Source: a bacterium (GTDB taxonomy: Bacteria > Hinthialibacterota > Hinthialibacteria > OLB16). Taken from it: 64,000 nt of DNA. Shown here in pieces: positions 43,598 to 53,078 of this stretch (position 1 is its first letter; every line of letters begins with the position of its first letter). The stretch is from NCBI GenBank assembly GCA_022072055.1, contig JAJVIK010000015.1, positions 1 to 64,000 on the forward strand. Reading direction: 5' to 3'. Below the pieces are notes generated by a model. The model saw only the letters and a list, made by a program, of their open reading frames with translations. It did no database searches and was not told the DNA's origin. Made by a program: the position numbers and the translations under genes.

Positions 43598-45291
43598 CCG
43601 ATTCGGGCGCCCCCTTCACCCTGCTTGATGGCGTGGTCTTGGTGGTCTACTTCCTCGGAGTCACCGGGATGGGTCTGTGGGTGGCGCGCAAGGTTAAGAC
43701 CAGCGGGGGCTACTTCCTCGGCGACCGAAAACTCCGCTGGTGGATCATGATGGGCCAGGCCTTCGGAACCGGCACCCATGCCGAGCAACCCGTGGCCCAA
43801 ACCGGAGCCTCCTTTGAGCTTGGCTTCGGGACCATTTGGTACCAATGGAAGAACATGCTCATCACGCCCTATTACTGGCTGATGGCGCCGTGGTACCGGC
43901 GCAGCGAGCGAACCACCATCGGCGAGATCATCGAGGATCGGTACGGCAGGCATCTCGCCTTTGTCTACACCCTCTTCGCCATCGCGTTCTTTGTGTTCAA
44001 CCAGGGCGCGATGCTGAAAGGGGCCGGGAAGGTGATTTCCATCGCCGCCGGAGAGGAGGTCATCTCAGCCAACGGCGTGGTGGTTGCCATGACCGCCGCC
44101 TTCATTGTGTACAGCTTCTTCGGCGGCTTGGTGGCCTCGGCCTACACCGACTTCGCCCAGTCCTTTCTGATCCTTGTCCTCTCCTTCCTACTGATTCCCA
44201 CCGGACTCGCGCAGGTCGGGGGTTTCGCGGGGATGCACGACAGCCTCCCCGAAAACTTCTTCCAGATCTACAACGAAGCTTCCGGTCTCGATGCCTTCAC
44301 CATCGCGATGCTCACGCTCAACGGGTTGGTTGGGATCGTGGCGCAGCCTCATATCCTCTCGATGCAGGCCACCGGAAACACTGAGCGCGCGGGTCGGGTC
44401 GGCCAGACCTATGGGAATTTCGTGAAGCGTCTGTGCACCATCGGTTGGGCCCTTACGGGCCTGATTGTCGCCGCCTTGGTGGTCCAGCAGGGTCTCCATC
44501 TGGAGGATCGGGAGGCGGCCTTCGGTTTTGCGTGCCGTCACTTCCTCGCCCCCGGATTCACCGGCCTGATGGTCGCGTGCGTGCTCGCCGCCAACATGTC
44601 CACTTGCTCGAATTTCATGGTCAACACCGGCGCGCTCTTCACCCGGAACCTCTACCTCCAATATGTCGACCCTCAAGCCCCGGATCGCAGACTTCTCCTC
44701 GTGGGGCGCCTCTCCGGACTGTGCCTCACCTTGCTGGGAGTGCTGTTCGCGTTGACCGTGGAGCGTGTCCTGGACGCTTTCCTGTTCACCGAGACCATCG
44801 CGGCCTTCATGGGCATCATGTTTCTGGGAGGGTTGCTCTGGAAACGAGCCAATCGGGCCGGGGCCTGGATGGCCACGATCTCCACGTTCGCGGTCTATTA
44901 CAGGCTGAATTACCTGGCCCAGGAAGAACTCAAACTGGTTTACAAGTGGCAGGCGGAACCCTTTGCGTGGGCGATGCTTGCCGGGTTTCTATCCCTGATC
45001 GTTTTCAGCCTCCTGACCAAGCCGGAGGACAGCGCGCGGATCGAGAGCTTCTTCGACAACATGCGGCGCACCACGGACGAGGAGAACCTTCCCAGCGGAG
45101 CGCCCAAGCCGCTCGCCGCCGAGCGCGGCCAGGACCTGATCCTTCTCGACTTGCCCGGCTGGTTCACCGCGGAGCGTTGGAGCGGTTTCTTCCACCGTTA
45201 CCGAGAGGACCTGGTCGGCTTTGTCCTGGCTTGGCTGACCGTGGCCTTCCTGATCTCCCTGGCCTGGGGAATTCTCCAAATCGGGGCCTAG
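43594..45291 (+). CDS. Sodium:solute symporter (SSS family)
   Basis: This 565-aa polytopic membrane protein has about 12-14 predicted helices. The SSS signature FLGDRKLRWWIMMGQAFGTGTHAEQ lies after the first helix, and GSHIMS-like segments such as FINTGALFTRN follow in the later helices. Family members couple sugar, amino acid or other organic solute uptake to sodium. Substrate unknown. Co-transcribed with hflKC by a 4-base overlap, an unusual pairing. Confidence 0.9.
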   Translation: MTDSGAPFTLLDGVVLVVYFLGVTGMGLWVARKVKTSGGYFLGDRKLRWWIMMGQAFGTGTHAEQPVAQTGASFELGFGTIWYQWKNMLITPYYWLMAPWYRRSERTTIGEIIEDRYGRHLAFVYTLFAIAFFVFNQGAMLKGAGKVISIAAGEEVISANGVVVAMTAAFIVYSFFGGLVASAYTDFAQSFLILVLSFLLIPTGLAQVGGFAGMHDSLPENFFQIYNEASGLDAFTIAMLTLNGLVGIVAQPHILSMQATGNTERAGRVGQTYGNFVKRLCTIGWALTGLIVAALVVQQGLHLEDREAAFGFACRHFLAPGFTGLMVACVLAANMSTCSNFMVNTGALFTRNLYLQYVDPQAPDRRLLLVGRLSGLCLTLLGVLFALTVERVLDAFLFTETIAAFMGIMFLGGLLWKRANRAGAWMATISTFAVYYRLNYLAQEELKLVYKWQAEPFAWAMLAGFLSLIVFSLLTKPEDSARIESFFDNMRRTTDEENLPSGAPKPLAAERGQDLILLDLPGWFTAERWSGFFHRYREDLVGFVLAWLTVAFLISLAWGILQIGA

Positions 45292-45292
45292 G

Positions 45293-47041
45293 CTATCTCC
45301 CCCAACGGATCTCGAGCGGATTCGCGAGCGTCCGACTCACCTCATCGATTTCACGATAGCGGTCCCGTCCCTTCCCGAGCGCGAAAGGCATGAACGCGGT
45401 CCGGTCAATGTAGGTCGAACCTTCCTTCACCGTGAGGATCGGACCGCGCTGATAGTCGGAAAACGGGTACACCCACCCGCGCGTGAAGTAGGTCAGCGGA
45501 AGACTCCAGAAGTGGTGGTAGTAGAGGTAATACGCCGGGCGGTGTTCGGTCGCGTTGCCGTGCAGTGGGTTGTAAGCGAACGAGTTCACCACCACCGCGC
45601 CCACCCCAAAGCCGTCCAGCTCGTTGGTCATCGCGATCCAGGGGACATCGTGGTCCACCCGATAGGCCCATTCATCCTGCCAGTTGGGGCCATGCAGCGT
45701 GCGGATAGTCTCGATCCCGCCATCCTTTTCCTTCCAGACAAAGTGCGTGATCAGATGGGAATCCAGGACCACCTCGCCGTTCCGAATGGCTGAGGCGTTC
45801 AGCGGGTCGCGGACTTCCATCACGCTCGTGGCGAGCACGTACTGGGAACCGGCGAAGATCGAGTAGGTGACCGAGGCATCCACCTCCGGGGTGTACTCCG
45901 GCATCCGCCCGCGGTTGGTGATCCGGAACAGGATCGGCCCCCGCGTGGTCACCTCGGTGTGGTCCGGCGGGTCCCAGGAAAAAGTGTGCCCCCAATAGCC
46001 GCGATCCGAGAAGGAATCCGGGTTCCAGTGAACCGCCCGGGAAAGCGAGTTGGTGAGCCTCGGAGCCTCCTTCTTCTTGAGCTCAAAGGCCGCGATCTGC
46101 CCGCTCTTCTCGCTCAAGAGGACTCGGAACAGATCGGTCTCCACGGTGGCCCCCAGCGCGGGACCGGACACCCGCAAGTCGGTTTCAGGCGGAGCCAGGG
46201 CCCCAGCCTCGGGGTTGTCATGGAACACCGCGTACACCGTGGAGCCTTTAGCGGGGACCGAAGCCAGGAAGGCCACCTCAACCGAGCGCGAGGGGTGCTG
46301 CAGATAGTCTTTCTCATGGGTCCCGGGCGGGGTGCCTGGATACTCGTGCGCGTTAAAAACCTGGAACGGAATCTCCTTGAGTTCGCCGCTCTTCCCGCGG
46401 ACCTCGCAAAGACGAAGCTCCTTCCCCAGGTCCGCGCAATCCTCCGCCCGAACAGTGACCGAGAATTCAACCGGCTCATTCCTCCGCTCGATCCCTGCCT
46501 TCTCTCTAGCCACGAACGACTGGTAACGCCTCCAGCCCACCGGTCCACCTCCGCTCTTGGGGGACTTGGCGGTGAAGTTCTTCTCCACGGTCTTGGCGCT
46601 CCCATCTTCCGCCGTGGCGCTGATTTCGACCCGAATCGAGACCTCCTCGTTGTCATGCCACAGGGAGCGGGTCACGAGCAGGACATTCCTCGCCTCCGGT
46701 TTCTTGTTCGTGATCCAGCCGGATTGGACATGGGAGAAGCCATCCACGAACACATAGTAGGAATCGCTCGAAACCCCATTGACAGAGACCGACTTCACGG
46801 TCGCCGCGGTCCCCTCGGTCCAGTCCCCTAGGGGAATCGCGATCTCGTAGTACGGGTGGGCGGCCGTCGGCGAAACAAAGGTAACCTCCCGAACCGACTT
46901 CGGGTTGTATGGGGTGTTGTAGGGGATATTCCCGTCCCCGATTTCGAACCCCTTTTCGATGTTCTTGGCGGTTTGGGCCGAGGCGGCCTGGGTGAACAGG
47001 ATGGCGACCAGAATCAGCAACGAGAAGATCGTACGACGCAT
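45293..47041 (-). CDS. Secreted protein with galactose-mutarotase-like region, function unknown
   Basis: This 582-aa protein has a signal peptide (residues 1-22, ending ASA). The N-terminal ~200 residues look Ig-like (SVREVTF, VKSVSVNGVSSDSYYVF). The central and C-terminal parts have a pattern like mutarotase-type beta-sandwich folds: TDLFRVLLSEKSGQIAAFELKK, and aromatic-rich strands including YYLYYHHFWSLPLTYFTRGW. A role in carbohydrate processing is possible. No catalytic motif is certain. Its stop is one base from the convergent symporter stop. Confidence 0.75.
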   Translation of the reverse strand: MRRTIFSLLILVAILFTQAASAQTAKNIEKGFEIGDGNIPYNTPYNPKSVREVTFVSPTAAHPYYEIAIPLGDWTEGTAATVKSVSVNGVSSDSYYVFVDGFSHVQSGWITNKKPEARNVLLVTRSLWHDNEEVSIRVEISATAEDGSAKTVEKNFTAKSPKSGGGPVGWRRYQSFVAREKAGIERRNEPVEFSVTVRAEDCADLGKELRLCEVRGKSGELKEIPFQVFNAHEYPGTPPGTHEKDYLQHPSRSVEVAFLASVPAKGSTVYAVFHDNPEAGALAPPETDLRVSGPALGATVETDLFRVLLSEKSGQIAAFELKKKEAPRLTNSLSRAVHWNPDSFSDRGYWGHTFSWDPPDHTEVTTRGPILFRITNRGRMPEYTPEVDASVTYSIFAGSQYVLATSVMEVRDPLNASAIRNGEVVLDSHLITHFVWKEKDGGIETIRTLHGPNWQDEWAYRVDHDVPWIAMTNELDGFGVGAVVVNSFAYNPLHGNATEHRPAYYLYYHHFWSLPLTYFTRGWVYPFSDYQRGPILTVKEGSTYIDRTAFMPFALGKGRDRYREIDEVSRTLANPLEIRWGR

Positions 47042-47350
47042 GGCGCTGGGCTCTCCCTCAAGAAGGTGTCAGGAATCCCGCGAGGGTAGTCCCGCCGGCC
47101 TGGGAATCAAAGTCCGCCCGGTGGTTTCCATTCCCTAAAAACCAACCGCGATTCCCCGCAAGGGGGCAAAATAGAGGTGGCATCGCCCGGCCCAGTATGG
47201 TATTCTTCTACTATATTGCAGGTTCTTTTTCGGTTCCGCCCCACGTTCATTCCTCATCCTCGTTCCGCCCAGTGATTCCCTCGTGATTGCATCCCCCGCG
47301 GACCGCCGCTTTGGGGACAGGTCGCTCGCTTGAGTCAAAGGAGGAGCATT
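47042..47350. other. Divergent intergenic region before the C25 peptidase gene
   Basis: About 309 bases with an AT-richer core at 47196-47220 (TATATT and, on the other strand, TATAGT hexamers) that may hold divergent promoters. A strong AAAGGAGGAG ribosome-binding site precedes the ATG at 47351. No RNA gene or repeat is seen. Confidence 0.35.
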
Positions 47351-50300
47351 ATGCGGGGCATCCTTTTGCTTATTGCGGTCCTTACTCTCGGTTTCCCCTC
47401 CGCGGAATGTGTGGCGGGGGGACCCGTAGCCCTTGGTTATGGCGAGTCCTATTCGGTTCAGGTCCCAGACGAACTCAAGGGAAAGGCGATCAACGAGGGT
47501 TACTTCTATACCCCCGGCCCGATCCTTGTGTTCGGTTACAACCTGCCGTGCGTGGTGGTGGTCCGTAACCCGGACCATCCCGATCCCCCGGCGGACAGCG
47601 GGAGCGTGGATCTTGGAAGCAAGTATTGGGAGACCACGGTTCCGGCTGGGTTCTACTACATCTCGGTGAGCAGCGATGCGGGGGTTCTGGTCGGCGCTTC
47701 GAGCCTGACCGAGTGCAACGGGTACTACCAGTATCGCTCAACGGGCGAGGCCTACGGCGACAGAGCCATCGCCGATCCCTGGTACTACCGCACCACCAAT
47801 GGCTGTGACAATTCGGCCTATGTGTTCAGTCCCTCGGGTCCGGCCGAGGGATATTACTGTGGCAGCACAATCTGTCTTGAGAAGGTCGGATCGCCGTTCA
47901 CAATAAACGACTCCGACGACTTCTTCCATTTCACGCCGGGTGACACCCACGGTTTCCTGGAAGCCACCTCCGGCGGACCGGTGATGCTTCTCTCGCGCGA
48001 TGATGGAGGGTATTTCGTTCCCCCCTACTCCACCGAGACTTCCAGCCATTCTTATTTCTACACCTACCAGGGCGACGACGACAACCTGAATGTCCACAGC
48101 TTCGCGGATGGCACCACGGTCAACATCCTCAATCTCCAAACCATTCCTCCCACCAGCATCTGGAGTGGAACCCTGGACGAGGGCGAGACCCACACCCGTG
48201 CCGGCGCGCCGCTCCCGTTTGCCCGGGTGGTCCGTGTGCAGACCACCAAGGGGCAAGCCTCCGTCTCGGTTCTTGGCGGTGGCGCCGCCGATGAGGACAA
48301 CTACATGGCCTTTGTCCTTGATCCGGTCGGGAACATGCAGGGGACCGACTTCATCACCCCGACTCACGCGGGTGGGTTTCTCTATGTCACCGGACTCGAG
48401 AACAACACCCTGGTCGAGGTCCGGGACGCCGCGAGCAACACGCTCCAGTTCACTCAGACCCTGAACCAGGGGCAGGTCATGAACGCCAATCCGGGCGCCG
48501 GGACCTGGAGGGTCCGCGCGAACCACGATGTAACCGTGTGCGTGTGGAAGGGCGCGGGGGCAACTTATGTTCCCCTCACTCGCAACGTGTCCGGCTCCAC
48601 CCCCTATCCGCCGGTCATCGCGGGGGTTTACTGGACCCCGCGCTACCCGCGAACCTCGGATTCCCAGATTATCGTCCGCTGGCTGACCGACGAGCTCGCC
48701 ACCTCCAAGCTCATCTATCGAGTCGGCGCGGGCGGTTGGGTTGAGAATGGCGAAAGCGGATATCGGACGGAGCACCAGCGCTCCATCGACATTGATTACC
48801 TGACCGAGGCGGCCAATGTCACCTTCTATGTCGAGTCCACCGATCAGTCCGGCGCCACGACCACGGATGACAACAACGGGGCCTATTATGTCGTGCGGGT
48901 CGAAAAGGACGCGCCCAGTCTGGAGGTCGAGCTGAACAACGTGGTCGATAACGGCTCCTATTATTCGATGCACTTCAGGGTCCACAACACGGGCGCCGGA
49001 AACGCCAATGATGTCATCTTGAGATGCAACCTGTATGGCATGCAGCCCTTCAGCGATGGGGTCGACTCCTCTTATCAACACATCTCCACGGACCTGATCC
49101 ATCCCTCGATTCCCATCGATCAGATCTATCCCGACGGGTGGGCTTACCCCGTGCTGGATGTCAAGCCGTTCCTCAGCGAAAACGGCCCCCTGAACTACCG
49201 GATGGCCAATGTCACCACGGACGCCGAGGACGATTGGGGCCACGGTTACCACTTCACCCATCCGGCGGTCACTCACGACTGGAACGACTCGGAGGTCGAG
49301 GGGACATACGCGGCGGCCAACTATGTGATCCTCGCCAATCCCGGCCGGTTCTATTCGATTCACAACGCCGCCGCCGCCTCCTCACAAGCCATGCCGCGCG
49401 AGATGGCCTCTTTCGCCAACGAGCGAGAGGCCGCGCTCGCCTATATCGCCTCCGGCGACCCCTATGTGATCCAGGACTACATCCAGGGGCGGTTCCACGG
49501 CAAGGTTCCCAACTCCTGGCGGGACGGCGGTTATCTCCTGCTTGTCGGTTGCGCCGCCGCCATGCCCACCTTCGGGTGGCACCTGAACTGCACCTTCGGC
49601 GGCTCTTTCGATTTGTGGATGAGCGACAACAGTTACGCCAACTTGGATGAGGATGGACACTTCACCCCCGAGCTCTGCATCGGGCGGATCACCGGCGACC
49701 ATCCCGACCACTTCCGGTCGCTCTTCTCTCGCGCCCTGACCGCCCCAGCCTACGACAAGGCGCTGTGCATCTCGGGCACCGGGGATGGCGAGGGGTGCTT
49801 CGCGGACAACGCACAGGCCGCGCGGACTCGTCTCGACGCCCGCTACACCACCGCCGACTACTTCCGGCTGAGCAACTTCGCGCAGCCGGACCGGCAGGAT
49901 GTGTATCTCGACAACGACACCAACACCGACTTCCTCTACTACCGCGACCACGGGAGCGTGGATGGTTGGGATGAGTTCTGGACAGGCAACGTGGCGAGCA
50001 TGTCCTTCGGAGGGAAATTCCCGATCATCTATTCCAACGCCTGCCTCACCGGACAGATTCAAACCAACAATAACCTCGCGGAGGAATTCCTCGCGCGCTC
50101 CGCCGCCGTGTTCATCGGAGCCACGGAAGTCTCCCCGCGCAGCGAGAACAACAGCCTCGGCGACAAGATCACCGCGCGGCACCGCGACGGACACACGATT
50201 GGGAACGCGTTTCGCCTCGCCAAACGCGACCTCGCCGGCGACATCCATTGGTACACGATCTGCTACAACGACATGCAGATCAAGAAGGAAATCCTGATGT

Positions 50301-53038
50301 ACAACCTGTACGGGGAGCCCGCGCGCGGCGGCAGGACCAAGGCCGTGCAGCCCGACAAGGTCACCTACGACACCCCCGCGAGTCCGATCCTCCTCGCGCT
50401 CCCCATGGTTGAGATCACAACCGGCCTGGATGGACTCGATCATCCCACCATACCCGATGCCGGTGGCGACCTGCTCAACTCGATCAATGAGCCGATTGTC
50501 CCGATCTTCCGTTGGACGGCCACCTATGAGCCGGGAGTCCGAGTCAACGACATCACGCTCGCCTCCCGAGGCGGGCTCACGAATTTCCCGGGTCTTGAGC
50601 TTCCCACCGCGTGGGGAAGCGAGAAACAGCTCCACGGACCGGGCGATGTCCCCTCTCCGGGGGTCTTTCCCCCGGATGCTTTCCATTGGACCAGCATCGA
50701 GCGGCCCGACGGCGCTTTGGAGGTGGTCCTGACCGCCCACCCCTTCCTTTACAACGCGGAGACTCAAGACGCCACCTATTACCAGAACTTCACCTTCAAC
50801 CTGGATTGGACTGCTTCAAATGTCTCCATCCTCACCATCACTCCCACTTATGAAGCGGTTCCCATCGGCGGCGACCAGACCCTTGAGGTGACCCTCCATA
50901 ACGGGGGCGGCGCCGCCGAGACCGTGAACATGACGGTGGACATCTCCGACATGGGGACAAGCGATTCCGCGGCTTTGTTCACGGTGAACAACATCGCCAT
51001 CGATCCCGGCGCGACTGTTTCGCGTTCGGTGGTCTGGAACCCGGCGGGGCAACCGGCAACGGGTTACTTGGCGACCGTGAGGGTTACCAATGCGGCGAGC
51101 GGCGATGAGCGCGATGTGGGCTACGCCCAGTTTCGTGTCGGCAGGCCGGAGATCGTGGTCGATGGTTTCTACTTCAACAACTCCATGGTGTACTACGTTC
51201 GGAACAATGAGGACATTGTGCTCGGCCTCGACGCCAAGAACACGGGGGATGTCCCGGTCAACGCCACCACCCACCTGCAGATCCGCCGCGAGAGCGACAA
51301 CTTGCTGATCCGCGAATGGGAGTGCGGCATCGCCGGCCTTACCCCCGGGAATGTCCATGTGTGCTCGGACACCTGGAACACCACCGGCCTCCCCGAGGGA
51401 CGCTATCAATTCAAGGGCTGGGTCCAGTACGAGGAGGGGGTCACTCCGCTGGAAAGCCGAATCTTCGGAACCCTTTACGGCATGAGGATGGGCTGGTGGA
51501 TGCCCAAGGATGTGTTCAATCGCGGTGACAAAATCATGGCCACCGCCAACCTCTATAATGAGGAGGGCCATAACATCGGCACGGCCGATGAGGTCAACCT
51601 CCTGGTTCTCCGCCCTAATTTCAGCACGTTCGCCCCTCCACTCACCGAGCATGCGTTCGCGCCTTACTTCTCCACCTCGTTTATCGTGACCGCCGCGGAG
51701 CCGCGCGGCGTGTATGGACTGGTTTCCACGGCCTCGCGAACCAACGGCCCCTCCACGCTCGGCGGACGCTGGTTCGTGGTCGATGACGAGGGATTCACCA
51801 TGACCGCGAATCCACCGGTCTGCGTGGCGGACGGAATCACCTCCATCACGGTTACCAGCGATGTGGTCGAGGAGGATGGCTTGGTCGTTCCGGACGGCAC
51901 GCTCATGACCCTCTTGAACTGGACCGGGGTCATCACCTCACCGGACATGGATCCGCTGGCCGATGGCCCTCAAGTGGCCTCTAGTGGCGGGCGATTCGAG
52001 TTTGTCTGGCGCTCGCCGCCGCAGACCTCCCTGGATGCCTTTGTGTTCGGGAGCCTTGGACCGACCAACCCCAAATCCGGCGTGTCCGCGCGCTTTAAGG
52101 GGGTCGATTACAACGGAAACCGGAGAGTGGACGTGCAGGAAATCCTCTCGGTTCAAGACTCGGCGGGCGCGATCGTGGACACCCTGGCGTATGACGGTCG
52201 CCACGACTTGAACGAGGATGGGGTAATCGACCTCCTCGATGAGTCCGAAGTGGAGAACCGTTGGGGACTGGAGCTCCAAGGCGCGGTCTCCTCGGTGACC
52301 CTCACCATGCCAATCGGCGCGAACGGCGTCATCCTCCGTCCAATTCCCGACCGCGCCTCGGTGCCTCCGGGTGGAAGCCTGCCGATTGAGATTGTGGCCG
52401 AGGGGCTGAACAACCTCGGCGGATATGAACTTGTCGGTGCGGTGACCGGCGCCGCGTTCTCCACCCAAGTTCCACTCCAGGTCACCACGGCGTTGGAGAG
52501 CACCGGCAACAACCAGACAAATCTCGGGCCCCTGGCGTATCTCGAAGGCAGTCGAGTCGGGGCCTTCGCCACCGGAGACAAGATCGGGCCGAGCGGAACG
52601 GCCACCCTCGCCACGATGACTTTGCACGCGGACTCGTACGGCGAATCCCGGTTGATCCTGTCCTCGGTTCTCCTGGCGCGGATGGATGGCGAGGTCATTC
52701 CGCTCATGCAGGTTTTTGACGGTCTCTATCGGGTGGAGGACCCGACCGCGACCCCAACTGCCACCGAATCCCTCGCGCCCACATGGACCCCAACCGAGGT
52801 CGCCACGATCACCTCCACCCCCTCGCCTTCCTGGACTCCGGTCCCCACGCCAACCTCGACTCCGGTTCCGGGGGACACCAACGGGGATGGCCTGATCGAC
52901 GCCAACGATCTGTTCCACTTCTGTCATGAGTGGCGGCTTCCCTCCGAGGAGGCTGACCCAAATTGCAACATACACACGGACGAGTTGATTGACCAACGAG
53001 ACTTGCTGCTACTGATGGGAATCTGGTCACAAAACTGA
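47351..53038 (+). CDS. Giant secreted C25 (gingipain-like) cysteine peptidase with dockerin-like tail
   Basis: This 1895-aa protein starts at the ATG behind AAAGGAGGAG, giving a signal peptide of about 23 residues. The C25 catalytic domain spans about 690-1010. Entry motif YLLLVGCAAAMPTFGWH, catalytic-type His867 in RDHGSVDGW and Cys898 in IYSNACLTGQ are in the order and spacing expected of gingipain-like peptidases. Upstream are beta-rich domains; downstream come Ig/CARDB-like repeats (LEVTLHNGGGAAETVNM, ENIVLGLDAKNTGDVPV type). A Pro/Thr linker and a two-part dockerin-like module (GDTNGDGLIDANDL ... DELIDQRDLLLLM) end the protein. It is probably an extracellular peptidase retained on a scaffold or the surface. 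No zymogen cleavage site is evident. It likely forms an operon with the next gene. Confidence 0.85.
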   Translation: MRGILLLIAVLTLGFPSAECVAGGPVALGYGESYSVQVPDELKGKAINEGYFYTPGPILVFGYNLPCVVVVRNPDHPDPPADSGSVDLGSKYWETTVPAGFYYISVSSDAGVLVGASSLTECNGYYQYRSTGEAYGDRAIADPWYYRTTNGCDNSAYVFSPSGPAEGYYCGSTICLEKVGSPFTINDSDDFFHFTPGDTHGFLEATSGGPVMLLSRDDGGYFVPPYSTETSSHSYFYTYQGDDDNLNVHSFADGTTVNILNLQTIPPTSIWSGTLDEGETHTRAGAPLPFARVVRVQTTKGQASVSVLGGGAADEDNYMAFVLDPVGNMQGTDFITPTHAGGFLYVTGLENNTLVEVRDAASNTLQFTQTLNQGQVMNANPGAGTWRVRANHDVTVCVWKGAGATYVPLTRNVSGSTPYPPVIAGVYWTPRYPRTSDSQIIVRWLTDELATSKLIYRVGAGGWVENGESGYRTEHQRSIDIDYLTEAANVTFYVESTDQSGATTTDDNNGAYYVVRVEKDAPSLEVELNNVVDNGSYYSMHFRVHNTGAGNANDVILRCNLYGMQPFSDGVDSSYQHISTDLIHPSIPIDQIYPDGWAYPVLDVKPFLSENGPLNYRMANVTTDAEDDWGHGYHFTHPAVTHDWNDSEVEGTYAAANYVILANPGRFYSIHNAAAASSQAMPREMASFANEREAALAYIASGDPYVIQDYIQGRFHGKVPNSWRDGGYLLLVGCAAAMPTFGWHLNCTFGGSFDLWMSDNSYANLDEDGHFTPELCIGRITGDHPDHFRSLFSRALTAPAYDKALCISGTGDGEGCFADNAQAARTRLDARYTTADYFRLSNFAQPDRQDVYLDNDTNTDFLYYRDHGSVDGWDEFWTGNVASMSFGGKFPIIYSNACLTGQIQTNNNLAEEFLARSAAVFIGATEVSPRSENNSLGDKITARHRDGHTIGNAFRLAKRDLAGDIHWYTICYNDMQIKKEILMYNLYGEPARGGRTKAVQPDKVTYDTPASPILLALPMVEITTGLDGLDHPTIPDAGGDLLNSINEPIVPIFRWTATYEPGVRVNDITLASRGGLTNFPGLELPTAWGSEKQLHGPGDVPSPGVFPPDAFHWTSIERPDGALEVVLTAHPFLYNAETQDATYYQNFTFNLDWTASNVSILTITPTYEAVPIGGDQTLEVTLHNGGGAAETVNMTVDISDMGTSDSAALFTVNNIAIDPGATVSRSVVWNPAGQPATGYLATVRVTNAASGDERDVGYAQFRVGRPEIVVDGFYFNNSMVYYVRNNEDIVLGLDAKNTGDVPVNATTHLQIRRESDNLLIREWECGIAGLTPGNVHVCSDTWNTTGLPEGRYQFKGWVQYEEGVTPLESRIFGTLYGMRMGWWMPKDVFNRGDKIMATANLYNEEGHNIGTADEVNLLVLRPNFSTFAPPLTEHAFAPYFSTSFIVTAAEPRGVYGLVSTASRTNGPSTLGGRWFVVDDEGFTMTANPPVCVADGITSITVTSDVVEEDGLVVPDGTLMTLLNWTGVITSPDMDPLADGPQVASSGGRFEFVWRSPPQTSLDAFVFGSLGPTNPKSGVSARFKGVDYNGNRRVDVQEILSVQDSAGAIVDTLAYDGRHDLNEDGVIDLLDESEVENRWGLELQGAVSSVTLTMPIGANGVILRPIPDRASVPPGGSLPIEIVAEGLNNLGGYELVGAVTGAAFSTQVPLQVTTALESTGNNQTNLGPLAYLEGSRVGAFATGDKIGPSGTATLATMTLHADSYGESRLILSSVLLARMDGEVIPLMQVFDGLYRVEDPTATPTATESLAPTWTPTEVATITSTPSPSWTPVPTPTSTPVPGDTNGDGLIDANDLFHFCHEWRLPSEEADPNCNIHTDELIDQRDLLLLMGIWSQN

Positions 53039-53078
53039 CCACACGGATCATCCCTTCGAGGATGGAAAGGAGGCAGTC

